Assembly (NCBI GenBank): GCA_050950425.1
Contig: JBMNHO010000002.1
Coordinates: 930,001-994,000, forward strand
Direction of reading: 5' to 3'
From: RGIG529 sp050950425
GTDB lineage: Bacteria > Bacillota > Clostridia > Oscillospirales > Oscillospiraceae
Length of the DNA: 64,000 nucleotides
Positions 45,469 to 57,854 of this stretch are shown one piece after another. Numbering within the stretch: the stretch's first letter is position 1; each line of letters opens with the position of its first letter. Below the pieces are notes generated by a model that worked only from the letters and a program-made list of their open reading frames with translations, made no database searches and was not told where the DNA came from. A program made the position numbers and the translations under genes.

Positions 45469-45762
45469 CCGTTTTCCCGGCGGCGTCAGGGAGATGGGGC
45501 TGCTTGCCCCGCCCGTTTTTTGCGTTGATTGCACTGAGCACGCCGAAAACGAACCGGCTTTCCGCGGGATCTGTCACGGGAAGCTGGTTCGGCGCACAGA
45601 TGCACGACGGCAGCATGGACGATGTGTTCGTCCGGATCCCGGCAAAATGCGCCGCGCGCCGGGGCGTTTCCCAAGCCAGGGAAAGCGCTTCGCTCCGCGT
45701 GGCATCGGCCGGGACAAGGCCGCGCACGGCACGACCGGTACCGGTCAGAAAGGAAGGGTTAA
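45469..45762. other. Intergenic stretch with no recognised gene
   Basis: Apart from the likely fsa terminator at its start, this 294-bp GC-rich stretch has open frames on both strands but none with a good ribosome site or a recognisable product. The AGAAAGGAAGG at its end is the ribosome site of the next gene. Confidence 0.4.
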
Positions 45763-46065
45763 ATGTCTATTTTTGAGGCGGGCATGCTCATCTGCTTCGG
45801 AATCGCATGGCCCATCAATATCCATAAGTCATTGAAATCCCGCTCCACCGGGGGGAAAAGCCCCTTTTTCTCCATCATTGTCAATTTAGGCTATGTTTGC
45901 GGCATCTTACATAAGATTTTGTTTAATCCGGATCTTGTGATGATCCTTTACGTTATTAACTTCATCACGGTTTCCATTGACCTGCTTTTGTTCTACCGCA
46001 ACCGGAAATACGAGCGGGAGCAGGCAGCCAACGTGGTCTGTGTCCCCGTGGAAAAGCAGGACTAG
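45763..46065 (+). CDS. Small membrane protein, PQ-loop-like
   Basis: A 100-residue protein with three hydrophobic segments (about residues 3-18, 37-55 and 58-78). The pattern of a first helix ending in GIAWPINIHKSLKSRSTGGK recalls half of a PQ-loop/SemiSWEET transporter, where a Pro-Asn pair in the first helix and a Lys/Arg-Ser-Lys-Ser loop are common. I treat the assignment as tentative. ATG 45763 follows GAAAGGAAGG. It converges on tyrA with only 16 bp between stop codons and no visible terminator. Confidence 0.72.
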   Translation: MSIFEAGMLICFGIAWPINIHKSLKSRSTGGKSPFFSIIVNLGYVCGILHKILFNPDLVMILYVINFITVSIDLLLFYRNRKYEREQAANVVCVPVEKQD

Positions 46066-46081
46066 GGCTTCTCTGCAAGCT

Positions 46082-46921
46082 TCAATCCAGGTTCATCTGC
46101 CGTTTGCGGTTTGCGGAATATTCCAGCTTTTCCGACAGGCGCTTTCTGTCGCCGGACGCCAGGGTTTCCCGGTAGCTTTTCAAGTTTTCCTCCAGCCGCT
46201 GGATCTTGCCGCAGAGAGCGGAGGCATTCATGGAAAACAGCTGGGTCCAAAGGGGAACGTCCAGCGCCGCCACCCGGGTGCAGTCCCGAAAGCTGTTGCC
46301 CTCGAACCCCCGGCAGGAAAACAAGCCCGGGTCGTCGCACACGGCCGCCGCCATGATGTGCATCACCTGGCTGGTGTAGGCGATCAGCTCGTCGTGCTGC
46401 TTTGGCGTGGTGAGCACCACATCGCGGCACCCCAAATAGTCTGTCATGCGCCGGAGCAATGCGATGTGCTCCGGCTTGCTTTTTTCCCGGGGGGTCAAAA
46501 GATAGTGGGTGCCTTGGAACAGCGTTTTTTCCGCATGGGCCATTCCGCTGGTTTCCCGCCCCGCCATGGGGTGGCCGCCGATGAAATCCACGGTGTCCGG
46601 CAGGGCTTCGGCCGCCTCCATGATGGCTGTTTTGACGCCGCAAACGTCTGTCACCAGGCTGCCTGTTTGAAAGTCTGCCCCGTGTTCCTTCAGAAAATCT
46701 ACAATGCCCTGGGGGTGCAGGCATAAAATGGTCACATCCGCCTGCCGGATGGCCGCCGCGGCGTCTTTTGTCAGAATATCCGCGGCCCCCCGCTCCTTGG
46801 CAATGGCCAAAGTGTCCTCCGACCGGGCCACGCCCACGATTTCGTAGTCTTCAAACCCGCGCAGCGCCAACGCCAAGGACCCCCCGATGAGCCCCAGCCC
46901 TATGATTGCAATCTGTTTCAT
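46082..46921 (-). CDS. tyrA: Prephenate dehydrogenase
   Basis: Converts prephenate to 4-hydroxyphenylpyruvate in tyrosine synthesis. The NAD-binding motif is IGLGLIGGSLALAL (residues 6-19); the prephenate-site HPMAGRE (His) and the helical domain segment FEGNSFRDCTRVAALD are present. 279 aa; no ACT or chorismate mutase domain is fused. ATG 46921 (MKQIAI) follows GGGAGGAC. It lies 13 bp after aroF and so falls under the same attenuator. Confidence 0.95.
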   Translation of the reverse strand: MKQIAIIGLGLIGGSLALALRGFEDYEIVGVARSEDTLAIAKERGAADILTKDAAAAIRQADVTILCLHPQGIVDFLKEHGADFQTGSLVTDVCGVKTAIMEAAEALPDTVDFIGGHPMAGRETSGMAHAEKTLFQGTHYLLTPREKSKPEHIALLRRMTDYLGCRDVVLTTPKQHDELIAYTSQVMHIMAAAVCDDPGLFSCRGFEGNSFRDCTRVAALDVPLWTQLFSMNASALCGKIQRLEENLKSYRETLASGDRKRLSEKLEYSANRKRQMNLD

Positions 46922-46934
46922 TTCGTCCTCCCTG

Positions 46935-47948
46935 TCAGATCGAGCGCCCCACACACAGGGCCACAGAGCGCAGCTTTTCCATCAGCGTGTCGAACTCTGC
47001 CGGCGTAATGGACTGGGCCCCGTCGCACAGGGCGTTTTTGGGGTCATTGTGGACCTCGATTAAAAGGCCGTCCGCCCCCGCCGCGATGGCGGCCATTGAC
47101 ATCCGCTCCACCATCCACGCTTTGCCGCAGGCATGGGACGGATCCACCACCACAGGAAGGTGGCTGACCGACTTAATGGCGAGGATGGCGCTTAAATCCA
47201 GCGTGTTCCTTGTGAACGTTTCAAAGGTGCGGATGCCCCGCTCGCACAAAATCACCTGGTCGTTGCCCTCTGACATGATGTATTCCGCGGACATGAGCCA
47301 TTCCTCAATGGTAGAGGACAGGCCGCGCTTGAGCAGCACCGGCTTTCTCGTACGCCCCACCTGCTTCAACAGGTCAAAATTCTGCATATTCCGGGCGCCG
47401 ATTTGAATCACGTCAACGCATTGTTCAAACATCTCGATGTTATCTGTCGACATAATCTCCGTGACGATGGGCATCCCCGTCAGCTGTTTTGCTTCCAGCA
47501 GCAGCTCAATGCCGTCCTGGGCCAGACCCTGGAAGGAGTAGGGAGAGGTGCGGGGCTTAAACGCGCCGCCCCGCAGCGCGCAGGCGCCGGAGGCCTTGAC
47601 TGCCTTTGCGATGTCTACGATCTGGGATTCGCTCTCCACAGAGCAGGGCCCGGCGATGACGCCAATTTGGCCGCTGCCGATTTTCGCGGTTCCCACTTCG
47701 ACGACGGTGTTGTCCGGGTGATATTTCCGGTTGGCCTTTTTCCACGGCTCTGTCACCACCATCACCCGGGCCACCCCGGGCAGGATGCCCAGTTTATCTT
47801 GATCCAAGCGGGCCGCGTTCCCCTCCGCTCCCAAAATGGTGGTTTCGTTTCCTTCGCTGACCATCACCTTCACGCCCCCTGACTCCATTTCCTGGATCAC
47901 GGCATGCAATTGCCCTTGGGTGAATCCGTCTTTCATAATTACGACCAT
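46935..47948 (-). CDS. aroF: 3-deoxy-7-phosphoheptulonate synthase (type I-beta)
   Basis: First committed enzyme of the shikimate pathway, condensing PEP and erythrose-4-phosphate. An N-terminal ferredoxin-like regulatory domain (residues 1-70) precedes the TIM barrel, as in the AroA(I-beta) class; barrel motifs are AGPCSVES and RGGAFKPRTSPYSFQGL. 337 aa. ATG 47948 follows AAGGAG. Expression is probably set by the leader peptide and terminator immediately upstream. Confidence 0.95.
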   Translation of the reverse strand: MVVIMKDGFTQGQLHAVIQEMESGGVKVMVSEGNETTILGAEGNAARLDQDKLGILPGVARVMVVTEPWKKANRKYHPDNTVVEVGTAKIGSGQIGVIAGPCSVESESQIVDIAKAVKASGACALRGGAFKPRTSPYSFQGLAQDGIELLLEAKQLTGMPIVTEIMSTDNIEMFEQCVDVIQIGARNMQNFDLLKQVGRTRKPVLLKRGLSSTIEEWLMSAEYIMSEGNDQVILCERGIRTFETFTRNTLDLSAILAIKSVSHLPVVVDPSHACGKAWMVERMSMAAIAAGADGLLIEVHNDPKNALCDGAQSITPAEFDTLMEKLRSVALCVGRSI

Positions 47949-47978
47949 GTCTTTTTCTCCTTCGTATTGATATGGGAA

Positions 47979-48012
47979 TAAAAAAATACGGCAGCCTTTT
48001 CCGGGCTGCCGC
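47979..48012 (-). terminator. Attenuator terminator ahead of aroF
   Basis: On the minus strand an 8-bp perfect stem (CGGCAGCC with GGCTGCCG), a 7-nt loop and a T7 run lie 12 bp past the leader peptide stop and 30 bp before aroF. It therefore sits inside the operon leader, as an attenuator would. Confidence 0.9.
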
Positions 48013-48023
48013 GTTACGATGAT

Positions 48024-48143
48024 CTACACGATGATCTGCATTTCGTATTGCTGCGTTGATCCGGTTACAGGCGCATGAAAACAGCCGCTATCGTTCCAAT
48101 AGCGGTAGCCCCGATAAAAGCAGATTTGAGCGGCGTGCAGCAT
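48024..48143 (-). CDS. Aromatic-rich leader peptide of the aroF-tyrA attenuator, 39 aa
   Basis: A small open frame from ATG 48143 to TAG 48024, with GTGAGG 9 bp upstream. Residues 9-16 are FYRGYRYW, followed later by another Phe and Tyr, giving seven aromatic residues in 39. The UAC, UAU and UGG codons fall in one arm of a 7-bp hairpin (CCGCTAT/ATAGCGG; 48105-48099 with 48091-48085). Its 3' arm reads on into GGCTG, which can pair with CAGCC in the 5' arm of the terminator. This is the layout of ribosome-stall attenuation: shortage of charged Tyr or Trp tRNA would disfavour the terminator. The mechanism is inferred from layout only. Confidence 0.8.
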   Translation of the reverse strand: MLHAAQICFYRGYRYWNDSGCFHAPVTGSTQQYEMQIIV

Positions 48144-48175
48144 CGTTTCATTCCTCACATTCCTTGATGATGTAT

Positions 48176-48204
48176 AATTTATCACTTTGTGGCGCTAAAG
48201 TCAA
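48176..48204 (-). promoter_or_regulatory. Promoter of the aro leader
   Basis: On the minus strand TTGACT (48204-48199) and TAAATT (48181-48176), spacer 17 bp, 33 bp upstream of the leader ATG. Confidence 0.7.
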
Positions 48205-48600
48205 GTTTTTTCAAAGAATAAAATGAAACGGACATCCGGCAGTTTTCGTAAAAAGCCTTCTGTCCGTTTCTTTTTATTGTAAATTCCGGCCGGGCGGGAC
48301 CGAACTTTTTTCTTGGTCTGCCCGGATACGGGCGGTATTCCGTCCCCCGCACCGAAGCAGTTACGATTGATGCTTCTTAGTATGCAGGAAAAATGTGAGC
48401 GAAGTATGAACGAAGATTAAATAAACTTTGAATGACAGGTTTCCCCTTTTTTCCCGTTTCCCGGCGCCGTCTTTTTCTCTGGTTGATGCCGTGGCGCCCG
48501 TTCTCCCTCCTGGATTTTGAGGGCAAAGGACTGAAGCATGACAGAATTTTATCATTTTTCAAATCCAGAGCATAAGAACGGCCTAAAGTTCGTACAATAA
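48205..48600. other. Gene-free structured region upstream of sleB
   Basis: No credible gene. Two inverted repeats stand out: a 10-bp pair GAAACGGACA/TGTCCGTTTC (48225-48234 and 48261-48270) followed by TTTTTATT on the plus strand, and CCGGGC..GACC with GGTCTGCCCGG (about 48290-48324) around a T-rich loop. These could be a terminator pair or part of an untranslated RNA. A GCATA box at 48570-48574 followed 18 bp later by TACAATA may be a late-sporulation promoter for sleB. Confidence 0.4.
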
Positions 48601-48629
48601 GCAAAAGAATTTGCTTTGGGAGGTATTAT

Positions 48630-49316
48630 ATGCAAAAACGCAAACTCACAGCCGCACTGGCCTTGCTTTTTGCTCTCAATATTTTCGTCATCATATTGAT
48701 TCAGGCAAAACCCGCCCAGGCGGAGTCTTACCGCCAGGGTTCCTCCGGCGACGTTGTGCGCACCATTCAGACGAAGCTAAAAAACTGGGGCTATTATTTC
48801 GGAGCTGTTGACGGCATTTACGGAAGCGCCACCACAAAAGCCGTTCAGTACTTTCAGCGGCAAAACGGGCTGACCGCAGACGGCGTGGTCGGCTCTGCCA
48901 CAATGAAAAAGCTGGGGATGTCCGCCGGCTCCGGCGGAAGCGGCAGCTCAGGCACCGGTGCCCAGGCAAACGACCTCTATCTGCTGGCAAAGGTCATTTC
49001 CGCGGAAGCCCGAGGCGAGCCTTACAGCGGGCAAGTTGCCGTCGGCGCCGTTATCCTCAACCGCATCAAGCACCCTTCCTTTCCCAGTTCCCTGTCCGGG
49101 GTCGTGTACCAGCCCGGTGCCTTCACCTGCATGACAGACGGGCAGATCAACCAGCCCATTGCAGACTCCGCTTACCGGGCGGCAAAAGACGCCATCAACG
49201 GGTCCGACCCCAGCGGCGGCGCCATTTATTATTTTAATCCGGTCACCGCCACCAGCAAATGGATTTGGAGCCGCCCTTTGATCACCGTCATCGGGAAACA
49301 CCGGTTTTGCTCCTAA
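48630..49316 (+). CDS. sleB: Spore cortex-lytic enzyme SleB
   Basis: Lytic transglycosylase that degrades spore cortex during germination. Residues 1-30 are a signal peptide with a hydrophobic core ending PAQA. Residues 33-92 are a peptidoglycan-binding domain (GDVVRTIQTKLKNWGYYFG), then a Gly/Ser linker, then the Hydrolase_2 catalytic domain from about residue 110 with the likely catalytic Glu in ISAEARGEPYSG. 228 aa. ATG 48630 follows TGGGAGG. No ypeB partner is next to it. This gene supports a spore-forming host. Confidence 0.93.
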   Translation: MQKRKLTAALALLFALNIFVIILIQAKPAQAESYRQGSSGDVVRTIQTKLKNWGYYFGAVDGIYGSATTKAVQYFQRQNGLTADGVVGSATMKKLGMSAGSGGSGSSGTGAQANDLYLLAKVISAEARGEPYSGQVAVGAVILNRIKHPSFPSSLSGVVYQPGAFTCMTDGQINQPIADSAYRAAKDAINGSDPSGGAIYYFNPVTATSKWIWSRPLITVIGKHRFCS

Positions 49317-49321
49317 GCGCG

Positions 49322-49354
49322 AAGCCGCGCCCGGCACAATGCCGGGCGCGGCTT
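49322..49354. terminator. Bidirectional terminator between sleB and the TVP38 gene
   Basis: A perfect 15-bp GC-rich stem with a CAA loop, TTTTAT on the plus side; it abuts the stop codon of the convergent gene. Confidence 0.88.
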
Positions 49355-50140
49355 TTATACATCCTGATCCTCGTCCGGAAGGGCGGAGGATGCCGTGGGC
49401 AGGGGGTTGGTGTCTTGCTCTGCTTTTTTTGCCTTTCGGGCTGTGATGTACCGATAAATGCAAAGGCCGATGATGCTGACCACCGCTACAACGGCCAATG
49501 TGACAACAGCAAAGACATAGTTCTGTTCTCCCAGCGCATTGCCGCCGATGGTGGACGTCACCACAGAAGGAATGCGGGCCACATTGGAAATGAAAAAATA
49601 CGTTTTAAACGCAATGGGGGTCAGTCCCGCCATATAGGTCAGAAGGTCCTTTGGCGTACCCGGGATAAAAAACAAAAAAAAGATGAGGGTATGGAGGCGC
49701 TTTCCGTCCTGCAAAAATTTCAGCGACCGGATCTTCTCCATGGGGAAAAACAGCGCAACCAGGCGGGTTCCCCACTTTCTTGTCATCCCAAATACCAAGG
49801 AACTGCCCAGTATAATGCCGATCATACACAGAAGCGTTCCTTCCCAAAACCCAAAGGCATATCCAGCGCCGATCTCCAGCGGCTCTCCCGGGATAAACGC
49901 AATGATGATCTGCAGCGCCATCATCCCGATGAAGGCCAATCGGCCAAAAAAACCATGCCCATCCACCCAAAGCCGAAACTGCTCTGGCTCTGACACAAAT
50001 TGCAGCATGGGCCGCCCCACAAAATAGCCAACCGCCACGCAAAACGCCAAAAAAACGACGATTGCCAGCACGCTGAACAGCTTTTGATGGGGGTGATGCG
50101 GGTCTGAATATCTTTCTTTCTGCTCGGACTGTTTTGTCAT
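49355..50140 (-). CDS. TVP38/TMEM64 (DedA-superfamily) membrane protein
   Basis: A 261-residue membrane protein with about six segments. The family core is seen in FIPGEPLEIGAGYAFGFWEG and FFIPGTPKDLLTYMAGLTPI; the second contains the re-entrant-loop Pro-Gly of this superfamily. Members are linked with lipid scrambling or undecaprenyl-phosphate or metal homeostasis, not fixed here. The last 30 residues are acidic and cytoplasmic. ATG 50140 follows AGAGGGAT; an ATG at 50170 would add ten residues. Confidence 0.88.
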   Translation of the reverse strand: MTKQSEQKERYSDPHHPHQKLFSVLAIVVFLAFCVAVGYFVGRPMLQFVSEPEQFRLWVDGHGFFGRLAFIGMMALQIIIAFIPGEPLEIGAGYAFGFWEGTLLCMIGIILGSSLVFGMTRKWGTRLVALFFPMEKIRSLKFLQDGKRLHTLIFFLFFIPGTPKDLLTYMAGLTPIAFKTYFFISNVARIPSVVTSTIGGNALGEQNYVFAVVTLAVVAVVSIIGLCIYRYITARKAKKAEQDTNPLPTASSALPDEDQDV

Positions 50141-50195
50141 AGATCCCTCTTTGCTCCCACGAATAAACACTCTACAGGGGCCGTCGTTTTTCTTT

Positions 50196-50224
50196 AGTAT
50201 ACCTCACTCCTTTTTAAATGTAAA
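50196..50224 (-). promoter_or_regulatory. Promoter of the TVP38 gene
   Basis: On the minus strand TTTACA (50224-50219) and TATACT (50201-50196), spacer 17 bp. Confidence 0.7.
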
Positions 50225-50282
50225 GATTTCCCCCGTCCCCCCGGGCCAACTTTATAAAAAAGGCTGAAAGGGGGCCCTCCCC

Positions 50283-50311
50283 TTGACATTTCTTTTGAAA
50301 TTATATACAAT
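50283..50311 (+). promoter_or_regulatory. proS promoter
   Basis: TTGACA (50283-50288) and TACAAT (50306-50311) with 17 bp between, 38 bp before the proS ATG. The short leader leaves no space for a T-box. Confidence 0.85.
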
Positions 50312-50349
50312 CAAGGCATTCTGGATTGTATAATGAAGGTGGATTGGAA

Positions 50350-51789
50350 ATGGCGAAAGAAAAAAAGCAAGTGGAGCGTATCACTGCGCGGGACGTGGAT
50401 TTTGCCCAGTGGTACACCGACGTTGTGACAAAAGCGGAAATGATTGACTATTCCGGAGTCAAAGGGATGTTCATTTTGCGCCCATATGCGTACGCATTGT
50501 GGGAAAATATCCAAGCGGGGCTGGATGCCAGGTTCAAAGAACTTGGACATGAAAACGTCTGTATGCCTCTGTTGATCCCGGAATCCTTGCTGCAAAAGGA
50601 AAAAGACCATGTAGAAGGGTTTGCGCCGGAGGTCGCCTGGGTCACCCACGGCGGCAGCGAGCTTTTGCCAGAGCGGCTTTGCATTCGCCCCACTTCGGAA
50701 ACGCTTTTTTGCGAGCATTGGGCCCATGTGGTGCATTCCTGGCGGGATCTTCCGAAACTATATAACCAGTGGTGCAGCGTGATCCGCTGGGAAAAAACGT
50801 CGCGGCCGTTTTTGCGCCACCGGGAGTTTTTGTGGCAGGAGGGGCATACCCTTCACGCCACCGCGGAGGAAGCCAAGGCAGAAACAGAGCAAATGCTGGA
50901 AGTGTATGCCGACTTTTGCGAAAATCAGCTGGCCATGCCCGTGGTGCGCGGCGTAAAAACAGAGAAAGAAAAGTTTGCCGGCGCCGAAAAAACATATACC
51001 ATCGAATGCATGATGCATGACAAAAAGGCGTTGCAAAGCGGCACATCTCACTATTTTGGCAATGGCTTTGCAAAGGCCTTTGATATTACGTTTTCCGATC
51101 AGAACAATCAATTGCAGCATCCCTATGAAACATCCTGGGGGCTTTCCACCCGCATCATCGGCGGGATCATCATGACCCACGGGGACGATAACGGTTTGAT
51201 TCTCCCCCCCAACGTTGCCCCCATTCAGGCAATCGTCGTTCCCGTTGCCCAGCACAAGCCGGGTGTCACAGAGGCGGCAGAGGCCATTTGTGCCCGTCTC
51301 AAGGCCAAAAATGTTCGGGCCAAGGCAGATTTGTCTGACCAAAGCCCCGGCTGGAAGTTTGCGGAATATGAAATGAAGGGCGTCCCCCTTCGAGTGGAAA
51401 TCGGCCCGAAGGATCTTTTGGAGAATCAGTGTGTGTTCGTTCGTCGGGATACCGGCACAAAAGAGGTGGTTCCTCTGGACGCGCTGGAGGAGCAGGCCGC
51501 ACGCGCGTTAGACGAGATCCATCGTCATCTGTTCCAGCAGGCGAAGGACAATTTAGACCGAAACACGCTGCCTGCGCGCACCCTGGAAGAAGCCAAAGAA
51601 ATCATCCAAACAAACGGCGGCTTTATCAAAACCATGTGGTGCGGCGACCTTGCGTGTGAGCTGAAAATGAAGGAAGACGCAGGGGTTTCTTCTCGCTGCA
51701 TTCCCTTCCAGCAGGAGCAAATTTCCGATGTATGCCCCTGCTGCGGCAAACCCGCAGCCAAAATGGTGTATTGGGGCGTGGCTTACTAA
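50350..51789 (+). CDS. proS: Prolyl-tRNA synthetase (ProS type 3, archaeal/eukaryal-like)
   Basis: Charges tRNA-Pro. The 479-residue length, absence of the INS editing insertion, and the C-terminal zinc-binding extension (DLACELK...CIPF..CPCCGKPA) ending in the family's hydrophobic-Tyr tail (WGVAY) place it in the short archaeal-like class. Class II motif 2 is VIRWEKTSRPFLRHREFLWQ and motif 3 is in GLSTRIIGGIIMTHGD. ATG 50350 follows GAAGGTGG; an ATG at 50326 would put MYNEGGLE in front and overlap this site. Monocistronic. Confidence 0.96.
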   Translation: MAKEKKQVERITARDVDFAQWYTDVVTKAEMIDYSGVKGMFILRPYAYALWENIQAGLDARFKELGHENVCMPLLIPESLLQKEKDHVEGFAPEVAWVTHGGSELLPERLCIRPTSETLFCEHWAHVVHSWRDLPKLYNQWCSVIRWEKTSRPFLRHREFLWQEGHTLHATAEEAKAETEQMLEVYADFCENQLAMPVVRGVKTEKEKFAGAEKTYTIECMMHDKKALQSGTSHYFGNGFAKAFDITFSDQNNQLQHPYETSWGLSTRIIGGIIMTHGDDNGLILPPNVAPIQAIVVPVAQHKPGVTEAAEAICARLKAKNVRAKADLSDQSPGWKFAEYEMKGVPLRVEIGPKDLLENQCVFVRRDTGTKEVVPLDALEEQAARALDEIHRHLFQQAKDNLDRNTLPARTLEEAKEIIQTNGGFIKTMWCGDLACELKMKEDAGVSSRCIPFQQEQISDVCPCCGKPAAKMVYWGVAY

Positions 51790-51805
51790 AGACTCTCGTT
51801 ATCAC

Positions 51806-51853
51806 AAAGAGACATCCCGGACAAAGGAAAATGTTTGTCCGGGATGTCTCTTT
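51806..51853 (+). terminator. proS terminator
   Basis: A perfect 20-bp stem (51806-51825 with 51834-51853), 8-nt loop, TTTATAG. Confidence 0.92.
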
Positions 51854-51882
51854 ATAGTAATTAAGAAGGGCTTTGAAAAAGC

Positions 51883-51912
51883 AAAGAACCGATTCGAATG
51901 AATCGGTTCTTT
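51883..51912 (-). terminator. Terminator of the rRNA operon
   Basis: On the minus strand a 13-bp stem with a 4-nt loop ends in TTTGCTTTTT just past the 5S gene. Confidence 0.85.
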
Positions 51913-51915
51913 TGT

Positions 51916-52030
<115 letters not shown>

Positions 52031-52162
52031 TATACTTTCTTAGAAAAAGAAAGTAAGCAAAGAAAAGAAGATATTTTTCTCTCCTTACCGCCCTTTTCGC
52101 AGTAAAAAGCATACCATATAACAAGCCAAAAATCAAGCTTTTTTTAAAAATTAGAAAGATGG

Positions 52163-52234
52163 TGACCCGTAGGAGAGTCGAACTCCTGATTGCGGCGTGA
52201 GAGGCCGCCGTCTTGACCACTTGACCAACGGGCC
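52163..52234 (-). tRNA. tRNA-Glu (CTC)
   Basis: A 72-nt cloverleaf on the minus strand: acceptor GGCCCGT/ACGGGTC, anticodon stem GCGGC/GCCGC around loop CTCTCAC, T-loop TTCGACT. CCA is not encoded. A CUC anticodon is the less common Glu isoacceptor. It lies between 23S and 5S. Confidence 0.93.
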
Positions 52235-52290
52235 ATACCGCTTCTCGTCCTCTGATGATCTATACCAACAGACATTGGTCTGTATGAATC

Positions 52291-52366
52291 TGGTACACCT
52301 TCAGGGACTCGAACCCTGGACACCCTGATTAAGAGTCAGGTGCTCTACCAACTGAGCTAAAGGTGC
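52291..52366 (-). tRNA. tRNA-Lys (CTT)
   Basis: A 76-nt tRNA including an encoded CCA end: acceptor GCACCTT/AAGGTGT, anticodon loop CTCTTAA giving CUU, T-loop TTCGAGT. It lies directly downstream of 23S. Confidence 0.94.
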
Positions 52367-52480
52367 ATAATCCTGCGCCCGAAACGGGCTGCACCTGCCA
52401 CCGCACACTGCACCCTCAAAACTGAACAACAACCTTAAATCAAGCAACGCAATATAAGCCTGCATACCTTCTCGTGTAAG

Positions 52481-55316
<2,836 letters not shown>

Positions 55317-55577
55317 TATTACAATCGGTCTTGATACGTCTCTTGAGAATTATGCAGGCTTCACAGAAGTTCTTTGGCTAATTGTATTTACCCTATCTTC
55401 AGAATAGCTTTCCACAATCTACTTTTCCACATTTATTGCCTGTCCATTGCCTCTCTGTTGCCTTGCTTCTACTTTCATTCTACATTGTTCAGTTTTCAAG
55501 GTGCAGCTTCCAGCTCCTGTTGAAGCCAGATTCAAATACTCAATCACTGTTGAGTACTTGAATCCACCTCAAATTCT

Positions 55578-55654
55578 TGGTGGGCCCAAGTGGACTCGAA
55601 CCACCGACCTCACGATTATCAGTCGTGCGCTCTAACCAGCTGAGCTATGGGCCC
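55578..55654 (-). tRNA. tRNA-Ile (GAT)
   Basis: A 77-nt tRNA with encoded CCA in the 16S-23S spacer: acceptor GGGCCCA/TGGGCCC, anticodon loop CTGATAA giving GAU, T-loop TTCGAGT. Confidence 0.96.
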
Positions 55655-55678
55655 ATCTTGGACGTCTTATTCACGTTT

Positions 55679-55754
55679 TGGTGGAGGTAAGCGGGATCGA
55701 ACCGCTGACCTCCTGCTTGCAAGGCAGGCGCTCTCCCAGCTGAGCTATACCCCC
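55679..55754 (-). tRNA. tRNA-Ala (TGC)
   Basis: A 76-nt tRNA with encoded CCA: acceptor GGGGGTA/TACCTCC, anticodon loop CTTGCAA giving UGC, T-loop TTCGATC. It is the first spacer tRNA after 16S, so the order is Ala then Ile. Confidence 0.96.
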
Positions 55755-55863
55755 GCTTCCGCACACTCGCTCTGGCGTATGCCCTCTAAATTAAACAACG
55801 TGAACGCTTCAGCTCCAAAAAGGCTGACCTAGGATTTACTGACGCTTTTTCAGCTACTGGTCT

Positions 55864-57400
<1,537 letters not shown>

Positions 57401-57588
57401 TGGTATTAAAACCGCTTGCGCGGATCCAATCATTTCATCGAAGCTTTCCTTAGCTTCATATAACTCAAATCTTTCCGCCTTCCTTCGCCTTTCGGCAAAT
57501 TTCGGCTTCAAGGGTCCTTTTTTTGGTGCTTTTCAAAGTCATGTTGTTTAATTTACAAGGTACACGCCGCTTCAAGCGACAGGTCTCT

Positions 57589-57617
57589 ATCTTAGCACAT
57601 TCTTTCGCTTCTGTCAA
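57589..57617 (-). promoter_or_regulatory. rRNA promoter P1 (nearest 16S)
   Basis: TTGACA (57617-57612) and TAAGAT (57594-57589), spacer 17 bp, on the minus strand. Confidence 0.85.
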
Positions 57618-57663
57618 GTGCTTTTTCCCTTTTTCGCCGCCGCTCTCGCAGCAGCAGGTTCTC

Positions 57664-57692
57664 ATCTTAGCACGTCGTCAGCGTCTTGTCAA
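57664..57692 (-). promoter_or_regulatory. rRNA promoter P2
   Basis: TTGACA (57692-57687) and TAAGAT (57669-57664), spacer 17 bp, preceded by the same AAAAAGCAC as P1. Confidence 0.85.
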
Positions 57693-57724
57693 GTGCTTTT
57701 TTCTGCCCTTCGCAGCAGAACTTT

Positions 57725-57753
57725 ATCCTAACATCTCTATCGCCTCTTGTCAA
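57725..57753 (-). promoter_or_regulatory. rRNA promoter P3
   Basis: TTGACA (57753-57748) and TAGGAT (57730-57725), spacer 17 bp. Confidence 0.85.
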
Positions 57754-57793
57754 GTGCTTTTTTTCGCTGCTCTCGCTTCCGCGGCAGCCCTCT

Positions 57794-57823
57794 ATTCTAA
57801 CACTTCACGCACGGCCCTGTCAA
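57794..57823 (-). promoter_or_regulatory. rRNA promoter P4
   Basis: TTGACA (57823-57818) and TAGAAT (57799-57794), spacer 18 bp. Confidence 0.82.
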
Positions 57824-57854
57824 GTTTTTCGTCCCGCCCCTTAGGCGCTCAATT

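Noticed and set aside
45504..45776. A 90-codon frame between fsa and the small membrane protein
   Set aside because: No ribosome site, no recognisable product, and it overlaps a gene with a much better start.
48065..48151. A second small frame (start 48151, 28 codons) in the aro leader
   Set aside because: Its ribosome site would be only about 2 bases from the ATG and it has no aromatic run; the frame starting at 48143 fits better.
48361..48604. Two minus-strand frames of 64-75 codons upstream of sleB
   Set aside because: Overlapping frames with poor starts and low-complexity Arg/Lys/Gly content; more likely untranslated sequence.
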